A DNA stretch of 64,000 nucleotides from Triplophysa rosa (GCF_024868665.1 NC_079891.1:35729250-35793249); one strand, 5' to 3'. Counted from the stretch's first letter, positions 1 to 40,640 are shown. Notes: generated by a model not told the origin, from the sequence alone. Program-made: numbers and translations.

Positions 1-110
1 AAACGCGAGGCGCCCGGCCCGAATAAGCAGCGCGCAAAACGCTCCCTGCCAACTGAAAACGATTCAAAAGAGGCGCGTCTCACAGCAAAAGGCGTGTTCT
101 GTCTGATCAG
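1..110. promoter_or_regulatory. CpG-rich edge at window start
   Basis: The first ~110 bases hold many CpG dinucleotides (GCGAGGCGCCCGG, CAGCGCGC, GGCGCG), unlike the AT-rich 2 kb that follows. It could be the edge of a CpG island, perhaps an upstream gdnf promoter. The window cuts it, so the role is unproven. Confidence 0.25.
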
Positions 111-785
111 GCCCTTACTCCATAGGATTATAATGTAAAACAGATGCTAGCAGCTTCCAAAAAAGACGTCAAGTGTGTTCATGGCCAATATGTAGTTGCT
201 GTAAAAATTGTTTTTGTGTTTGTTTGTTAGACATGGATCCTAAATGCTTTGTTTTTTCCTAAAACACATTAAGTCGCATGTTAAAATGAAATGTGTTATG
301 CATTTGTGTGGAGAATTAGGTTTGTTCAGGACTGAAAGGAGTCGGTTGTGAAATCCTTTCAGTGCATAGTCTTGTAATATTGTCAAGTGCTATGAGTTAC
401 ATGAATTTTCTGTGTGAGTTTTTGGAGACCCCATTACTGAAATCAACGGAGTACTTGTCAGGTTATTCTTATTTCAGTCAGGGTTTCTTATTTTAACAAA
501 CACATCATTTTATCTTTTACACTTCACGTAGACTATAATTTCTATATACTCTGTAATTCATATGCTTAGTTTGATTTACACAACAACATGTTTTTGCAAC
601 AACGACATGTACGCCGAGTAAATTATCATTCATGTGTTCCAAACTTTACTGAAACAATATGCAACAATATGACTTAACTTAGTCTAGCTTTGTCAACAAA
701 TCGTTTTACAGTGAATTAAATAATCAGAATATTCAGGCCCAGGGGCTTATGGGTATTCCTCATTACATTTTCAACTGATCAGTTT
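111..785. other. AT-rich non-coding stretch
   Basis: AT-rich sequence upstream of gdnf. I see no coding exon, RNA gene or recognisable repeat. Confidence 0.4.
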
Positions 786-1023
786 AAAGGGACCGTTCAT
801 CATTTACTCACCCTCAGATTGTTCCAAACCTGTATACATTTTTTTGTTCTGCTGAACACAAAGGAAGATATTTGTAAGAATGTCAGCAACCAAACAGATC
901 TCATAAATACGATGGAAGTTAATGGGGTATGAGATCTGTTTGGTTACTGACATTTTTACGAATATCTTCCTGAGGGTGCAACTGATGACAGATTTTTCAT
1001 TTTTGGGTGAGTTATCTCTTTAA
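783..1023. mobile_element. Palindromic foldback MITE, family A (copy 1)
   Basis: The ends TTTAAAGGGACC and TATCTCTTTAA are inverted. Internally, the ACTCACCCTCAG...TGTTCTGCTGAACACAAA arm folds on the opposite arm that ends TTTTTGGGTGAG. The centre has ACCAAACAGATCTCAT paired with ATGAGATCTGTTTGGT. The same family recurs near 8.0, 17.3, 45.6, 48.0, 54.5 and 62.1 kb. TTAA at the ends suggests a TTAA-targeting (piggyBac/Kolobok-like) non-autonomous element, which is an inference. Confidence 0.8.
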
Positions 1024-1990
1024 GTTTAATGCACTTAAATGTGTGTATGTGCTTGGGTTACAATCGCTGACAGTAAACCCCTGATGACTGCCTATGGTTA
1101 TATGACTATAATTATTTAATGTGAAACTGAGATTTTCTCAAAGGCTTTTCTCAAGTTGTTACAGCAAATGTACTATATCAGTGGTAATTAAACACGAATG
1201 ATCAAAGTACTTAAATAGATTAACTAGTGTGCGCCCATTTTAATTTTTAGTTCATTTAACATCAAAAAATGAACACTGATAAGCCGTGCAATGAATCTTT
1301 GGACAGCTGAAGTTGTGAGTTTGAAGGATCCATTTAACCACTATCAATATTTCATTTTTTAGATATCATATGATAAATATATTCATAATATAGATTAGTG
1401 ATACATAATACAATGCAGAGAGACAGCGTTAGACGGATGGATTGTTGGCAATGCCTTAAATCTGAAAACATTAAATAGCTATAAACTATTTATATTTTTT
1501 TTATCAAATTTTTATAATTGTGTTACTTACTTTAGGTGCTTTTAGTTATTGTGGGTTAAAGTGTTTTACAGTTTACATTTGGATGATAATAGTCTCTTTA
1601 TCAATGTTTGACTGTAACAACAACCAGGTGTGAGCGATCTGGTGGCGAGTGTTGTGATAAGAGTTGATAGAGCGGCCTCTAGCGGTCATGATGGATAACA
1701 CACGCTGTAAAAACACACGTGACTCTATTGACCTGAAGAGACCTCGCCCATCTGTTCATGTAGTTTAATTAATATTACTAGTTTATGTTGTTCAATAATT
1801 TTGTCCGAATTATTTAAAAATTAATGTAAAAGTTTAAAACACGTACGTTTCATTGCGGGTAGGCTATCGATCTCTTTACTAAAAAAACCAAAAGATATAT
1901 TTTAGGAAAACTTGACTAAAAATAATTAATGAGAAAGCTGATATGATACTAAATAGATATGCTACATGTTGATTGTTATCATGTTTTCAC
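1024..1990. other. Non-coding upstream region of gdnf
   Basis: No exon or RNA gene recognised. The more GC-rich part at 1625-1760 contains CACGTG and could be regulatory, but nothing proves it. Confidence 0.3.
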
Positions 1991-2024
1991 ATGTGTGCGT
2001 GCGTGCGTGCGTGTGTGTGCGTGA
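1991..2024. repeat. GTGC/GT microsatellite
   Basis: Short run of alternating GTGC and GT units upstream of gdnf. Confidence 0.8.
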
Positions 2025-2039
2025 CATGTCTGTTTAGTT

Positions 2040-2351
2040 TGTAACATGATGTCAAGCAGCGTGTTTCACAGAGAAGAGTCCACGCAGATCTCTGTCCATC
2101 ACATCACATCATATACTGAGATCATCTGAACTCTGCCTGGATTTAAACAATAAAACAACTCGTTTATAAATCAAATCTGACCACTAAAGCGGACTGTACA
2201 TGAATTCAAATATTCTGCATGGTATCTTTGCCTTTAAAAGCATCATTGAGATGTTCCAGAGAGATCTACTGCTCGGATTCACAGAGAACAACAGCAGACT
2301 GAAGACGGCATGTTGAGTGCAGATGATGGGCACAAACACAGATGAACTCAG
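2040..2351 (+). other. Possible gdnf 5' leader exon
   Basis: The sequence ends in a good splice donor (CTCAG|GTCAGTG at 2351/2352) about 380 bases before the gdnf initiator ATG. An acceptor-like CAG or TAG lies at about 2698-2706, so a spliced 5' leader is plausible. Two close ATGs at 2323 and 2326 would open a short upstream frame. The left boundary is a guess and no transcript evidence is available. Confidence 0.25.
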
Positions 2352-2731
2352 GTCAGTGTCATATAAACTTCCTTGAGAAAGTCTGTATCGTTACTGATGT
2401 AGACATGAATAATGAATAACATATGGTTCTCATTCATCACATTGAATTCATAGAGGCATTTTCATGGTGTGCTTTACAGATGAAAAGTTCAAGTACTGGG
2501 AATAAATAAACAAATGATATAAAAATCTAAATATACAACCAAAATACATAAAAACAATAACAAGCGAAGACAAAACTGTTACAGCTTTAAAAGGCTATTA
2601 AGATTTTTTGATGTAACATTTTTGATGTAATTAACATTTATAATTCAAAGAACTTTGAAAAGTCGTCGTGAAGGTTTCTGGAGTGTTTTTGTGTTTAGTG
2701 ACACAGGTTTGGCTGATGAGCTGAGAGTAAG

Positions 2732-5120
2732 ATGAAGATCTGTGATGTGAGGAGGAAGATCGGGGTCATGATGCTGGTGATGTTCAGTTGTGTGTTCTCT
2801 ACGCCGCTGAACAAAACGCACTCTTGCCCTCCAGAAGCACACAGTCAGTATTCACAAACATCACATCTCATCTCTCACAGCTCACAGAGGTCCTCTCAAC
2901 ATCATCTGCTCGAGTCTCACGCCAACAAACATCTGGACGGAACAGAACACTCGGGTCAGTCAAAAAAAAATATGTTTAATAGTAAGAGTCTAGCAGCGCT
3001 CCCACAGCTACAAATCATGATTGTGACAATGTCAAATTGATAAATATTTAGTGTGTAATCCACTGTTGTGACTTTAACACTAAATTTGCATAACAGGACA
3101 ATGATGAAAGTTAAAAAACGGTCAAAGCACTTTTTGTGTTCTTTTTCCAAAGTTTGCAGGTCTTTAGCTCAAGACGTATTAATTATATCTTGATATCCTT
3201 TTAGATTCTGATTCTTAACTTTTACAAGGCCCATTTAAGATTCAATCTAATGCTGGGTTCACACCAAACGCATATTACTCTCAGGAAAAGTTCGTTATTT
3301 TTCGCGTGAGTGACGCGATCTGACAAATATTTTCAACCTTTGCGGAAGACTAGATTGACGTGCGTTCGCGGCAGTAGCACGGCCCGATTCGCGTCATGCT
3401 GGGTTCACACCAAACGCGAACAATTGCGTTCCAAGCTCGTTATTACTCGTGGGAAAAGTTCGTTATTTTTCGCGTGAGTGACGCCATCTGACAAATATTT
3501 TCAGCCTTCGCAGAAGACGAGAATGACGCGAGTTCGCGTCTTTGCATTGACTTTGTATGTAATTTACTCGCACAAAACGCTTAATTGGCGTTTGGTGTGA
3601 ATTCAGTGTTAGACAGTTCCAATTTGTAGGTGAAAATGGTCGTTTTGACACCCTGTTATTTTGGCTTGGATATGCCACTTTCTCAAAGAATGATAAAAAA
3701 AATTTCAGCTGAGGACATTTTCAAAATATATATATATATATTTCACGTGGAATGACACAGTAATTTATACAAAATAAAAGCCCCCCCACACACACGCATA
3801 CAGGTGTGCTGAAGTTCTTTTGGGGGGGCCACACCTGATCGGGTTGTAAAGTTTCAGGTGTCTCATTGTGTGTGGGTGGGATGCTCTTGAGACGGCAGCT
3901 GTCACGTGAAGCTCTTTTATATCTGATCACCGTGAACAAGAGACTGTAGTGTAGCTGAATCATGTCAACTGTATCAGGTTATCAAGTGTCTCTGATCAGC
4001 CGCTCTTAACACACCCTTCAGAACTCTTCTGCTGTCAAAACACCACGCACATTAAAGAGATCCTGTCATGTTTTTCATTTGACATTTTTCCCAGAGGTCC
4101 ACGTACAGTAGTATAATGTTAGTCCGAATCTGAGACCTCTTTAAAATACCTTTCCGATGCACTGAAGGTTCTTTGTAGTGAACAAAAAAGGTTCAACAAA
4201 CTCTTATATGCTCTCCTACTTGTAAGTGGCTTTGGGGAAAAAAGCATCTAACAAATGAATAAATGAAGAGTTTGGTTCCAAAATGAGAACTCCTTTAAAA
4301 AAACAATCATGTTTTTTATAGTGCATTCCAATTAATATCAATTAAACTGCAGTTGGTTTGTTTTGGTTTAAGCCATAAGAACAAAAAAAACCAGCTAACA
4401 CCATAAACACAATAAAAGCAAGATAACTTCATAAAAAACAGTTATCTCATTTTGAAACCAAACTCTTCAAACGTAAACTATCAAAAGATAAGATGATAAT
4501 TATTCTTTGAGGAACCTCTGACAGAACCAAAATGCTTTCATATATCGCATCACTGTCTGCAAGGAACCCCTTTCACAACATTTTCTACTTCTGTACTAAC
4601 TTTGAGTTCTTCGAGAAACATGCTCCTAAGGATTTTAAGGACCGTTGCTTCATCATAACATAAATGCTTTGAGAAACTTGACATAGGAGTTTTTTATTTT
4701 GGACATGATATGACATGGATTGTTTTTGTTCCAGACGTCGTTTCCAGACAGAAGAGATCTGTGCGAGCGAGAGGTGCTGTGCGTAAGACGGACAGGAGGA
4801 GTCGTGAGAAGAAGGGTGGAGGAGCGTCTGGATGTGCGCTCAGACGGGTTCAGATGAGAGTTTCTGATCTGGGTTTGGGTTTTAAGAGTCAAGAAGAGTT
4901 CATGTACACTTACTGCAGCGGCGTGTGTGTAAACTCTCTCACAAACTACGACAAGATCATCACCAGCCTCACAGCCAATCAGAAACCCCTTCTGATCAAT
5001 TCCCCTCCCACCGCCTGCTGTCGACCTATCGAATACGACGATGACCTGTCATTTCTGGATGACAATCTGATATATCACACAATGGAGAAACACTCGGCAC
5101 GGACATGTGGCTGCGTGTAG
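2732..5120 (+). CDS. gdnf: GDNF-family ligand, glial cell line-derived neurotrophic factor (two coding exons)
   Basis: Secreted cystine-knot growth factor that signals through GFR-alpha and RET (enteric neurons, kidney, germ cells). Coding exons are 2732-2954 and 4735-5120; donor TCGG|GTCAGT and acceptor TTCCAG|AC join in phase 1, giving 202 aa (human GDNF 211). The start was chosen because MKICDV mirrors human MKLWDV and precedes a hydrophobic signal core (GVMMLVMFSCVF). A furin site RQKRS begins the basic mature region. All seven cystine-knot cysteines are present: CALRR, YCSGVC, ACCRP, CGC. The block CCRP-DDDLSFLDDNL-YH-KHSA is nearly identical to GDNF and unlike neurturin, artemin or persephin. 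The mature part lacks both N-glycosylation sequons of human GDNF. The gene faces nipbl tail to tail. The fish a/b paralogue is not resolved. Confidence 0.92.
3249..3610. mobile_element. Tandemly doubled inverted-terminal element (TTCACACCAAACGC ends)
   Basis: Two adjacent copies start with CTGGGTTCACACCAAACGC at about 3251 and 3399. They share a ~90-bp body (GAAAAGTTCGTTATTTTTCG, GTGAGTGACGC.ATCTGACAAA). Only the second ends with the inverted terminus GCGTTTGGTGTGAATTCAG at about 3590-3608, so the first is a truncated copy placed head to tail. It lies in the gdnf intron. Confidence 0.75.
3773..4265. other. gdnf intron sequence with a degraded SINE tail at its end
   Basis: No exon seen. At 4221-4265, GTAAGTGGCTTTGGGGAAAA and AAGCATCTAACAAATGAATAAA match the 3' tail of the tRNA-derived SINE found complete at 14.86 kb. 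The 5' part is missing. Confidence 0.45.
4266..4471. mobile_element. MITE with GAAGAGTTTGGTTCCAAA termini (copy 1)
   Basis: Left end GAAGAGTTTGGTTCCAAAAT and right end ATTTTGAAACCAAACTCTTC are inverted repeats about 205 bp apart. The body (CTGCAGTTGGTTTG, TTTAAGCCATAA) is shared with 58867-59080 and with partial copies at 11960-12162 and 19435-19570. Confidence 0.8.
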
Positions 5121-5352
5121 TGTTTCTCAAACGTGCAAGCCTCAAGATGACCTACGTGCTCTTAACACGTGTTATTTTTCACATATTTTGTGTTGATTTT
5201 GTGTAAAGTAAATGAAAGGGACAACAAATACAAAACCAGCATTAAAATAAGCTACAACAATGGAAAACCTTGCTTACACAATGTTTTGCTATCCCAGGCT
5301 CTAGAATACTGTGTATAAATTGTGAGGGTTTGTGTTGTGAACAAGAGGGGAC

Positions 5353-5500
5353 ATTAAAGCCCCAGTCAAATAAAAAATGACAATTCTTATTTTTTCATGA
5401 AATGTTGCAGCGTTTATAGTAAATAGCTTATCAATGTGGGTCGTTTTCTTTTTAAAAATCATGTACCCTCATAATCTTCAATTAAAATATGAAATGACTC
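5353..5500. mobile_element. Half copy of TTAAAGTCC MITE (family B)
   Basis: The body TTTTTTCATGAAAT.TTGCAG.GTTTAT and CCCTCATAATCTT matches the left halves of elements at 26.66 and 32.75 kb. The right half is absent. It lies within or just past the gdnf 3'UTR. Confidence 0.7.
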
Positions 5501-5565
5501 TTTCAATTGGTTGGAATGATATCTGACCAATGACAAATACTTGAGAAATGTACCTGCGCTGACCT

Positions 5566-5571
5566 AATAAA
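5566..5571 (+). terminator. Possible gdnf polyadenylation signal
   Basis: AATAAA 446 bases past the gdnf stop codon. An ATTAAA at about 5241 is an earlier alternative. There is no evidence for which, if either, is used. Confidence 0.3.
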
Positions 5572-5847
5572 AATGAAGCAAATCTTGTATGACTTACTTT
5601 CTTCAAAGAAGCAAATGATGTTCTGCAGATCTGGACTGTGAAAGCTTGTAGTATCTCATCATGACTCAAGAACACCAGCAGAACCTGTTGAGGTCAGTGA
5701 ACTGTAAGAACAGAAAACCAGAGCGATTTATAACACGACCGGGAGTACATATTCTCTTCAATGTACACTGATGAAGTTCACTAAATGAAGTTCTTTACTG
5801 TGGTGGTGGGGCTGTAAAACTAGGAGTGAGTGTGAGCGAGAGAGTGN

Positions 5848-7257
5848 AGTGAGTGAGTGAGTGAGTGAGTGAGTGAGTGAGTGAGTGAGTGAGTGAGTGA
5901 GTGAGTGAGTGAGTGAGTGAGTGAGTGAGTGAGTGAGTGAGTGAGTGAGTGAGTGAGTGAGTGAGTGAGTGAGTGAGTGAGTGAGTGAGTGAGTGAGTGA
6001 GTGAGTGAGTGAGTGAGTGAGTGAGTGAGTGAGTGAGTGAGTGAGTGAGTGAGTGAGTGAGTGAGTGAGTGAGTGAGTGAGTGAGTGAGTGAGTGAGTGA
6101 GTGAGTGAGTGAGTGAGTGAGTGAGTGAGTGAGTGAGTGAGTGAGTGAGTGAGTGAGTGAGTGAGTGAGTGAGTGAGTGAGTGAGTGAGTGAGTGAGTGA
6201 GTGAGTGAGTGAGTGAGTGAGTGAGTGAGTGAGTGAGTGAGTGAGTGAGTGAGTGAGTGAGTGAGTGAGTGAGTGAGTGAGTGAGTGAGTGAGTGAGTGA
6301 GTGAGTGAGTGAGTGAGTGAGTGAGTGAGTGAGTGAGTGAGTGAGTGAGTGAGTGAGTGAGTGAGTGAGTGAGTGAGTGAGTGAGTGAGTGAGTGAGTGA
6401 GTGAGTGAGTGAGTGAGTGAGTGAGTGAGTGAGTGAGTGAGTGAGTGAGTGAGTGAGTGAGTGAGTGAGTGAGTGAGTGAGTGAGTGAGTGAGTGAGTGA
6501 GTGAGTGAGTGAGTGAGTGAGTGAGTGAGTGAGTGAGTGAGTGAGTGAGTGAGTGAGTGAGTGAGTGAGTGAGTGAGTGAGTGAGTGAGTGAGTGAGTGA
6601 GTGAGTGAGTGAGTGAGTGAGTGAGTGAGTGAGTGAGTGAGTGAGTGAGTGAGTGAGTGAGTGAGTGAGTGAGTGAGTGAGTGAGTGAGTGAGTGAGTGA
6701 GTGAGTGAGTGAGTGAGTGAGTGAGTGAGGGAGTGAGTGAGGGAGTGAGTGAGGGAGTGAGTGAGTGAGGGAGTGAGTGAGTGAGGGAGTGAGTGAGGGA
6801 GTGAGTGAGTGAGGGAGTGAGTGAGTGAGTGAGGGAGTGAGTGAGTGGAGTGAGTGAGTGAGTGGAGGAGTGAGTGAGTGGAGTGAGTGAGTGATGAGAG
6901 TGAGTAGGAGTGAGGTGAGTGGTAGTGAGTGAGGAGGAGTGAGTGAGGAGTGAGGAGGAGGAGTGAGTGAGTGAGAGGAGTGAGTGAGGGAGTGAGTGAG
7001 GTGAGTGAGTGAGTGAGGGAGTGAGTGAGTGAGGAGTGAGTGAGTGAGTGAGTGAGTGAGTGAGTGAGGAGAGTGAGTGAGTGAGTGAGGAGGAGTGAGT
7101 GAGAGTGAGTGAGTGAGTGAGTGAGAGCGAGTGAGTGAGTGAGAGTGAGTGAGTGAGTGAGTGAGTGAGTGAGGAGAGTGAGTGAGTGAGTAGGAGTGAG
7201 TGAGTGAGTGAGTGAGTGAGTGAGTGAGTGAGTGAGTGAGTGAGTGAGTGAGTGAGT
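5848..7257. repeat. Long (GTGA)n tetranucleotide array
   Basis: An essentially pure GTGA run of about 880 bp (~220 units) spans 5848-6727. About 320 bp of degenerate units follow (GTGAGGGA, GGAGGAGT, single-base losses), then nearly pure runs near 7035-7170 and 7190-7257. A single undetermined base (n) sits at 5847, exactly at the array edge, so the assembled length may be wrong. Every + frame has TGA stops, while every - frame reads open as repeating S-L-T-H. The 500-plus-residue open frames here are therefore artefacts. Confidence 0.97.
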
Positions 7258-8036
7258 GTGAGCGAGAGAGGAAGAGTGAGCAAGCGAGAGCGTGAGTGAG
7301 TGAGCGAGAAAGGAAGAGTGAGAGTGAGTGAGCGAGAGTGAGGGAGAGTGACACAAAGAAACAAGACTCTCAATGTCTGGGAACGTTATTATTGGATTTA
7401 TAGAAATATATTTCACATTCAATTAATTACATTTCTGAAACAAAATTTTAGGAATAAAAAATGCTTATAGACAGTTTATTTCATGTTCAATTTACACTTG
7501 GAAAACGTCTTGAGAAGCATCACAAAGAAATCACACACATCTTATCGCTGCTCACCTGTTTCTATCATCAGATGGAGGGTTTTGTATTCAATCACAACAT
7601 TCATTCTTTCTCTCTGAATGACGTACAGAAGAAATGTTTCCATACAAGCACACACCTGTCGTTCTGGCTCCAGCACCTGTTGGCAGGTAAAGCTCATGTA
7701 CGCCATCAGAAACACTACACTCGCATGTCCCACCTCATATCATCTCAACAAATAAACAATATAATCAGCTGGGAAATTGATATAAAAACATGACTTTCAG
7801 TGCATTGCATGATTATGGGATAGACTCACAGCACAATATGCTCTGTGGCATACTAACAAGTGTTCGGTCATCTTGCACTCTCTTCATACTGTACACACTT
7901 CTGCAGGAAATGTATTCAAGTGTAATTGAGTTATTTCAAACAAAAACTGAAAGCAGTAGGTACGATCACGTCTCATGACCTGCACACACAGCAGGATTAA
8001 TTCAATGATGATGTAATACTACACCTCTAGCTTATG
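7258..8036. other. Degenerate array edge and non-coding intergenic DNA
   Basis: GAGCGAGAGAGGAAGAGTGA-type decay of the array runs to about 7350. After that I find no gene; the short open frames show no homology I know. Confidence 0.5.
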
Positions 8037-8344
8037 TTAAAGGGCTGTCATCATTCACTCACCCTCAAGTTGTTCAAAACCTGTATAAATGACTTTGTTC
8101 TACTGAACAGAAAGATATTTGGAAGAATGTTAGCAATTTTCAGTTCTGGAGCATCATTAACTACCATAGCAGGAAAAACTCAAATCAAAGGTGCCCCAGA
8201 ACTGTAGACCCCAGAAAATAAACCATTTAGTGTTCAACAGAACCATAAAAAGATGATGTCTGAGAACTGGAAATTGCTGACATTCTTCCAAATATCTGTC
8301 TTTGTGTTCAGCAATCTCTCAATTTTTGGGTGAAGTATCGCTTA
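8037..8344. mobile_element. Palindromic foldback MITE, family A (copy 2)
   Basis: Starts TTAAAGGGCTGTCATCATTC and ends TTTTTGGGTGAAGTATCGCTTAA. The arms contain GTTCTACTGAACAGAAAGATA and TATCTGTCTTTGTGTTCAGCA. Confidence 0.8.
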
Positions 8345-8470
8345 AACATAAATATGACGTCTGTGTAGTGTGTACATCACATTGAATGTGTTCAATTAAA
8401 TACTCCATACACATAATCAATGAGTGGTTTCAAACTGCATGTGGGAAAATCACTCGGCTGTTGCAGTAAA

Positions 8471-8510
8471 TGCACACACACACACACACGCACGCATACA
8501 CACGCACACA
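8471..8510. repeat. CA microsatellite
   Basis: Interrupted CA run containing CG and TA steps. Confidence 0.8.
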
Positions 8511-9590
8511 AAATTCAATGACTAAAATAGCAATAGTCTTGATATATTAACAACATTCTGCTAATTGCAACTTCTATTATTTCTCTTTCATTCCAGGAGG
8601 AAAAACTATGAAATATTTTCTCCTCACATTTTCTTTTGACAGTATTTTGGTCTTGAAACTTGAGATTTAACCTGTCCAAGGGTCTCGTGAAAAACAAGAA
8701 AACTGCTGTGGTAGCACATGCTGAAAAACTATTTGAGGGTGAGAAATTAAAGGGCACCGACTGATCTTCTACATATTGTATAATTTACTTTCCTCAGAGA
8801 AAAAAACTCAAATCAGCAACGAAAACACTGAATGTAAAGAGACTCGGAATGTTGTCAGAGCACCCAGTAAATCACACAGATATCGTATCGATCACAAATA
8901 TTAAATACGGCTTAATATTGCTCATGAAGTACTTCTGGAGAGCTCATCTTTCACACACAGTGTACACGAGCAGACAATGCGCGTGTTTATAAAGCGTGCC
9001 ATCTCTCTTCCCAAACACTTCAGATGAGCACAAGCACAAGCCTTTCAAAACACACCGCGCACCTGAAAAAACAAGTACAAAGGGACCCGTGGACGCGAGC
9101 GACATCCCACCTGTGAGTGCGAGAAAAGCAGGCGAAGTGACAGAAAGAGTCTTGCAAGTAAGAGAAGTAGAAAATTTATTGCAGTATTTGTTCCATCAGA
9201 GGCGTGTGGGTCCCTTTACACTGAGCAGGGCGACCGGTTTCATCGCGAATGTCCTTGGACACAGCCCTCCTCACAGACACTGCATGCTATACACAATAAA
9301 TTACAGCCACACGGTGCTATCGTACAAAAATGGACAAACAGCTCAACAGAAAGAGTCTTCAGCCGGTAGAGGAGGAGCTAAGCTATAGAAAGCCGTCTGA
9401 CGCTAAGAAATCCAAAAACAAGAGAAAGGGGAAAAAGGGTAAAAACATTGACAAACTAATCTTCCAACATTCAGTATATATTTAAATTTCTTTTATAGAT
9501 ATAAACAATATTTTTTATGTTAAACTATGATACACTGGGAGTAGAAATCAAACAACCAGAAATCTGCTGCACAACAGCGAAGGAGCACCC
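8511..9590. other. Intergenic DNA between gdnf and nipbl 3' ends
   Basis: No exon recognised. The longest open frame (130 codons from 8996) has no family signature and no splice context, so I leave it uncalled. Confidence 0.4.
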
Positions 9591-9611
9591 ATACAATGTT
9601 TCTCCAAACAT

Positions 9612-9617
9612 TTTATT
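9612..9617 (-). terminator. nipbl polyadenylation signal
   Basis: TTTATT on + reads AATAAA on -, about 175 bases after the nipbl stop codon. This implies a compact 3'UTR of roughly 200 nt, far shorter than in mammals if this is the main site. Confidence 0.6.
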
Positions 9618-9792
9618 CCTGCCATACGACGATGCACTCCGGCGTCACGCCCGGCGTCCATCAGAGAGAGTCTGTAGTGTACATGAGCCGCTCGCGTGTG
9701 TGTACGTGTACGTGTGTGTGTTTGGCTGACGTAAGATGACCCGGGAGATGTTTGGCTGGTAGGCATGATGGGAATCGTGTGTTGACGTGTCA

Positions 9793-38732
<28,940 letters not shown>

Positions 38733-38741
38733 ACTGACGGC

Positions 38742-40369
38742 TGGCCAGAGAAGATCAACACACACAGAGTTCCTCAAAGATATTTATACGCTGACCATCC
38801 CTCACATCTCACTCAATCCTGGAGAGAAAAATACGCTTGTATGAGGTTTTGTGACACGAGACATTCTTTTACAAATATTCTGTTTGTATAGTTCGTTGAT
38901 AATGTGAATTTTAACCCGGCTTCAAAACATACAATCTCCCTCCTAACATAAAGACCACTGGGGAGAATCGGTCCACTTAGACGCATGGTCTCTAACAGGT
39001 GTATTGATTTCTGTGCCACGTAGGGAAGCACTCTGAGAGACGGAAAACATCCACGACAGTGCAGACAGACAGCCCGACAGACACACCCACTCTAGTCTGG
39101 GAGAGGATGGACTGTGGACACACCCCTTCATTAGATACGCAGGCCCAGCCCCGTCTTCCTCATGGGACCAATGACAGCTGCGAGACGGACAGCTCGTGGC
39201 AGGCACAAAAGAGCAGATGCAAAACAAATCTGCTGTACTTTTCAGTTGCACGTGCAATATGCATGCCTCGCAAAACACACAAGCATGAAGACTGCATTAT
39301 TTGCAGCACCAATAATTCGCAACGCACGGAACAGAAAAACAAAGATGTGTATTCGTGTGTAAGAGCGAGACTTCATTCAATACTGCAAATAATATAATAG
39401 TAACCAGCAATAAAACTTCCGCATCCGGGCTACTTCAAATACATGAATATTCATGAATCATTTGCATGTGATACTGTATTCGGAAGGTAAACAGTCCAGA
39501 GCTGATGACTGATGGGCTCCCGTGACAGATAAGCGATGTAAGAAAGAGGATGGCCCTTTAGATTTCACATATTTTTGTTTCGCTTGCATGCAGATCGCCA
39601 AAAAAAAACTAATATCAAATCAAATCTGTGCAAAAAGTCCCAAGAAAACAAAACTGCAAAAACAAAGTCAACCACTACATCCTCTAAAGCGATTCCAGTT
39701 TCTGCAGAAAACGGCTTGCAGAGGGATTGAGATCTGAATGCGAATGCAAATACTTTGTATTGTAATGACTCTTTCACGCAAATAATCGAGCTATTGAAGA
39801 ATTGACACAAGTGGACTGACGGGACACATCTGTGCACACACGACGACACAAAACGACCAAAACGCAGTGTTGACAAAACAGAAGTGAATCACTGGAGAGT
39901 GACACCATTCATCCTCAAAGCGTTACACTGACGCGTATGTGGCCGTTGTTTATCGGACTCAAAACACGGCTCACGCGTATTCTCTGAGCTAAAGTTGTGA
40001 ACACAAGTTAGTAAACATTTACCATCACTCGCATCGAGTCTTCTGTGGGTTAACGAGAGATGACACACGTTACACTCGGTCCGTTTCGTCTTCTAGCAAA
40101 GCGTTAGCTAGCGACTCAATCGATTCCGTACAGCGGCTCGCTAGTTAGCAACGCTCTTCTCTGAGGCGAACTGCTATCAAAATCCTACTCTACTGTATAT
40201 TTTACTCGTTCATAAAATAAACCAATCGGCTTTGTGGTCAACTGTTTGCAAATCGTTCGATTATTTTGTCAGAGCAACAGACGAGCTAAATGCTAAAGCT
40301 AACTCGGCTACGCACATCCTTCCGTCTCCCCCTCGCTAACAATAAAAACACTTCACGTTTTCTTCCGTT
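38742..40369 (-). other. nipbl intron 1
   Basis: Between the first coding exon and the presumed leader exon. No coding exon seen. The palindrome at 40101-40155 is listed as a finding. Confidence 0.5.
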
Positions 40370-40640
40370 CTACCGCCCGCCCGTACGTCACGCAAAGAAG
40401 CGTTACCGGTCATTTTAACGCGCGCGGTTTAATTATTAGTAATACATTCGGGTACGAGGCGCAAAAACGCCCGTCTGTGTTTGTGTCGTGAGGCCTCCGC
40501 GAGCTCTCCTGAAGCCTCGGACTCCGAGCGCGAGAGCGACGCCGGGTCACGCGCTTCCCGCCACGGGCGCGCGCCGGAGGACGTCCGTCTTCCTCAGACG
40601 CGTTTCGTCGAGAAAAACCGAAAGGAGATGCTGCGAAATA
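40370..40640 (-). promoter_or_regulatory. nipbl: CpG island near the nipbl 5' end
   Basis: Very high CpG density (GAGCGCGAGAGCGACGCCGG, CGGGCGCGCGCCGGAGG) with a GC box (CCGCCCGCCC, ~40374) and a CRE half-site (TACGTCA). Housekeeping-type promoter or first-intron island, consistent with human NIPBL, whose non-coding exon 1 lies in a CpG island. Confidence 0.65.

Noticed and set aside
2732..5120. Alternative identity as neurturin, artemin or persephin
   Set aside because: The C-terminal block DDDLSFLDDNL.YH..KHSA and linkage to nipbl and slc1a3 point to GDNF itself.
5758..7422. Open frames of 517-554 residues on - made of repeated S-L-T-H
   Set aside because: They arise from the GTGA tetranucleotide array, which lacks stops in all three - frames. 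The sequence is non-globular and spans an undetermined base.
8996..9388. 130-codon open frame between gdnf and nipbl
   Set aside because: Composition and lack of homology or splice context suggest chance; its 3' part runs through low-information sequence.
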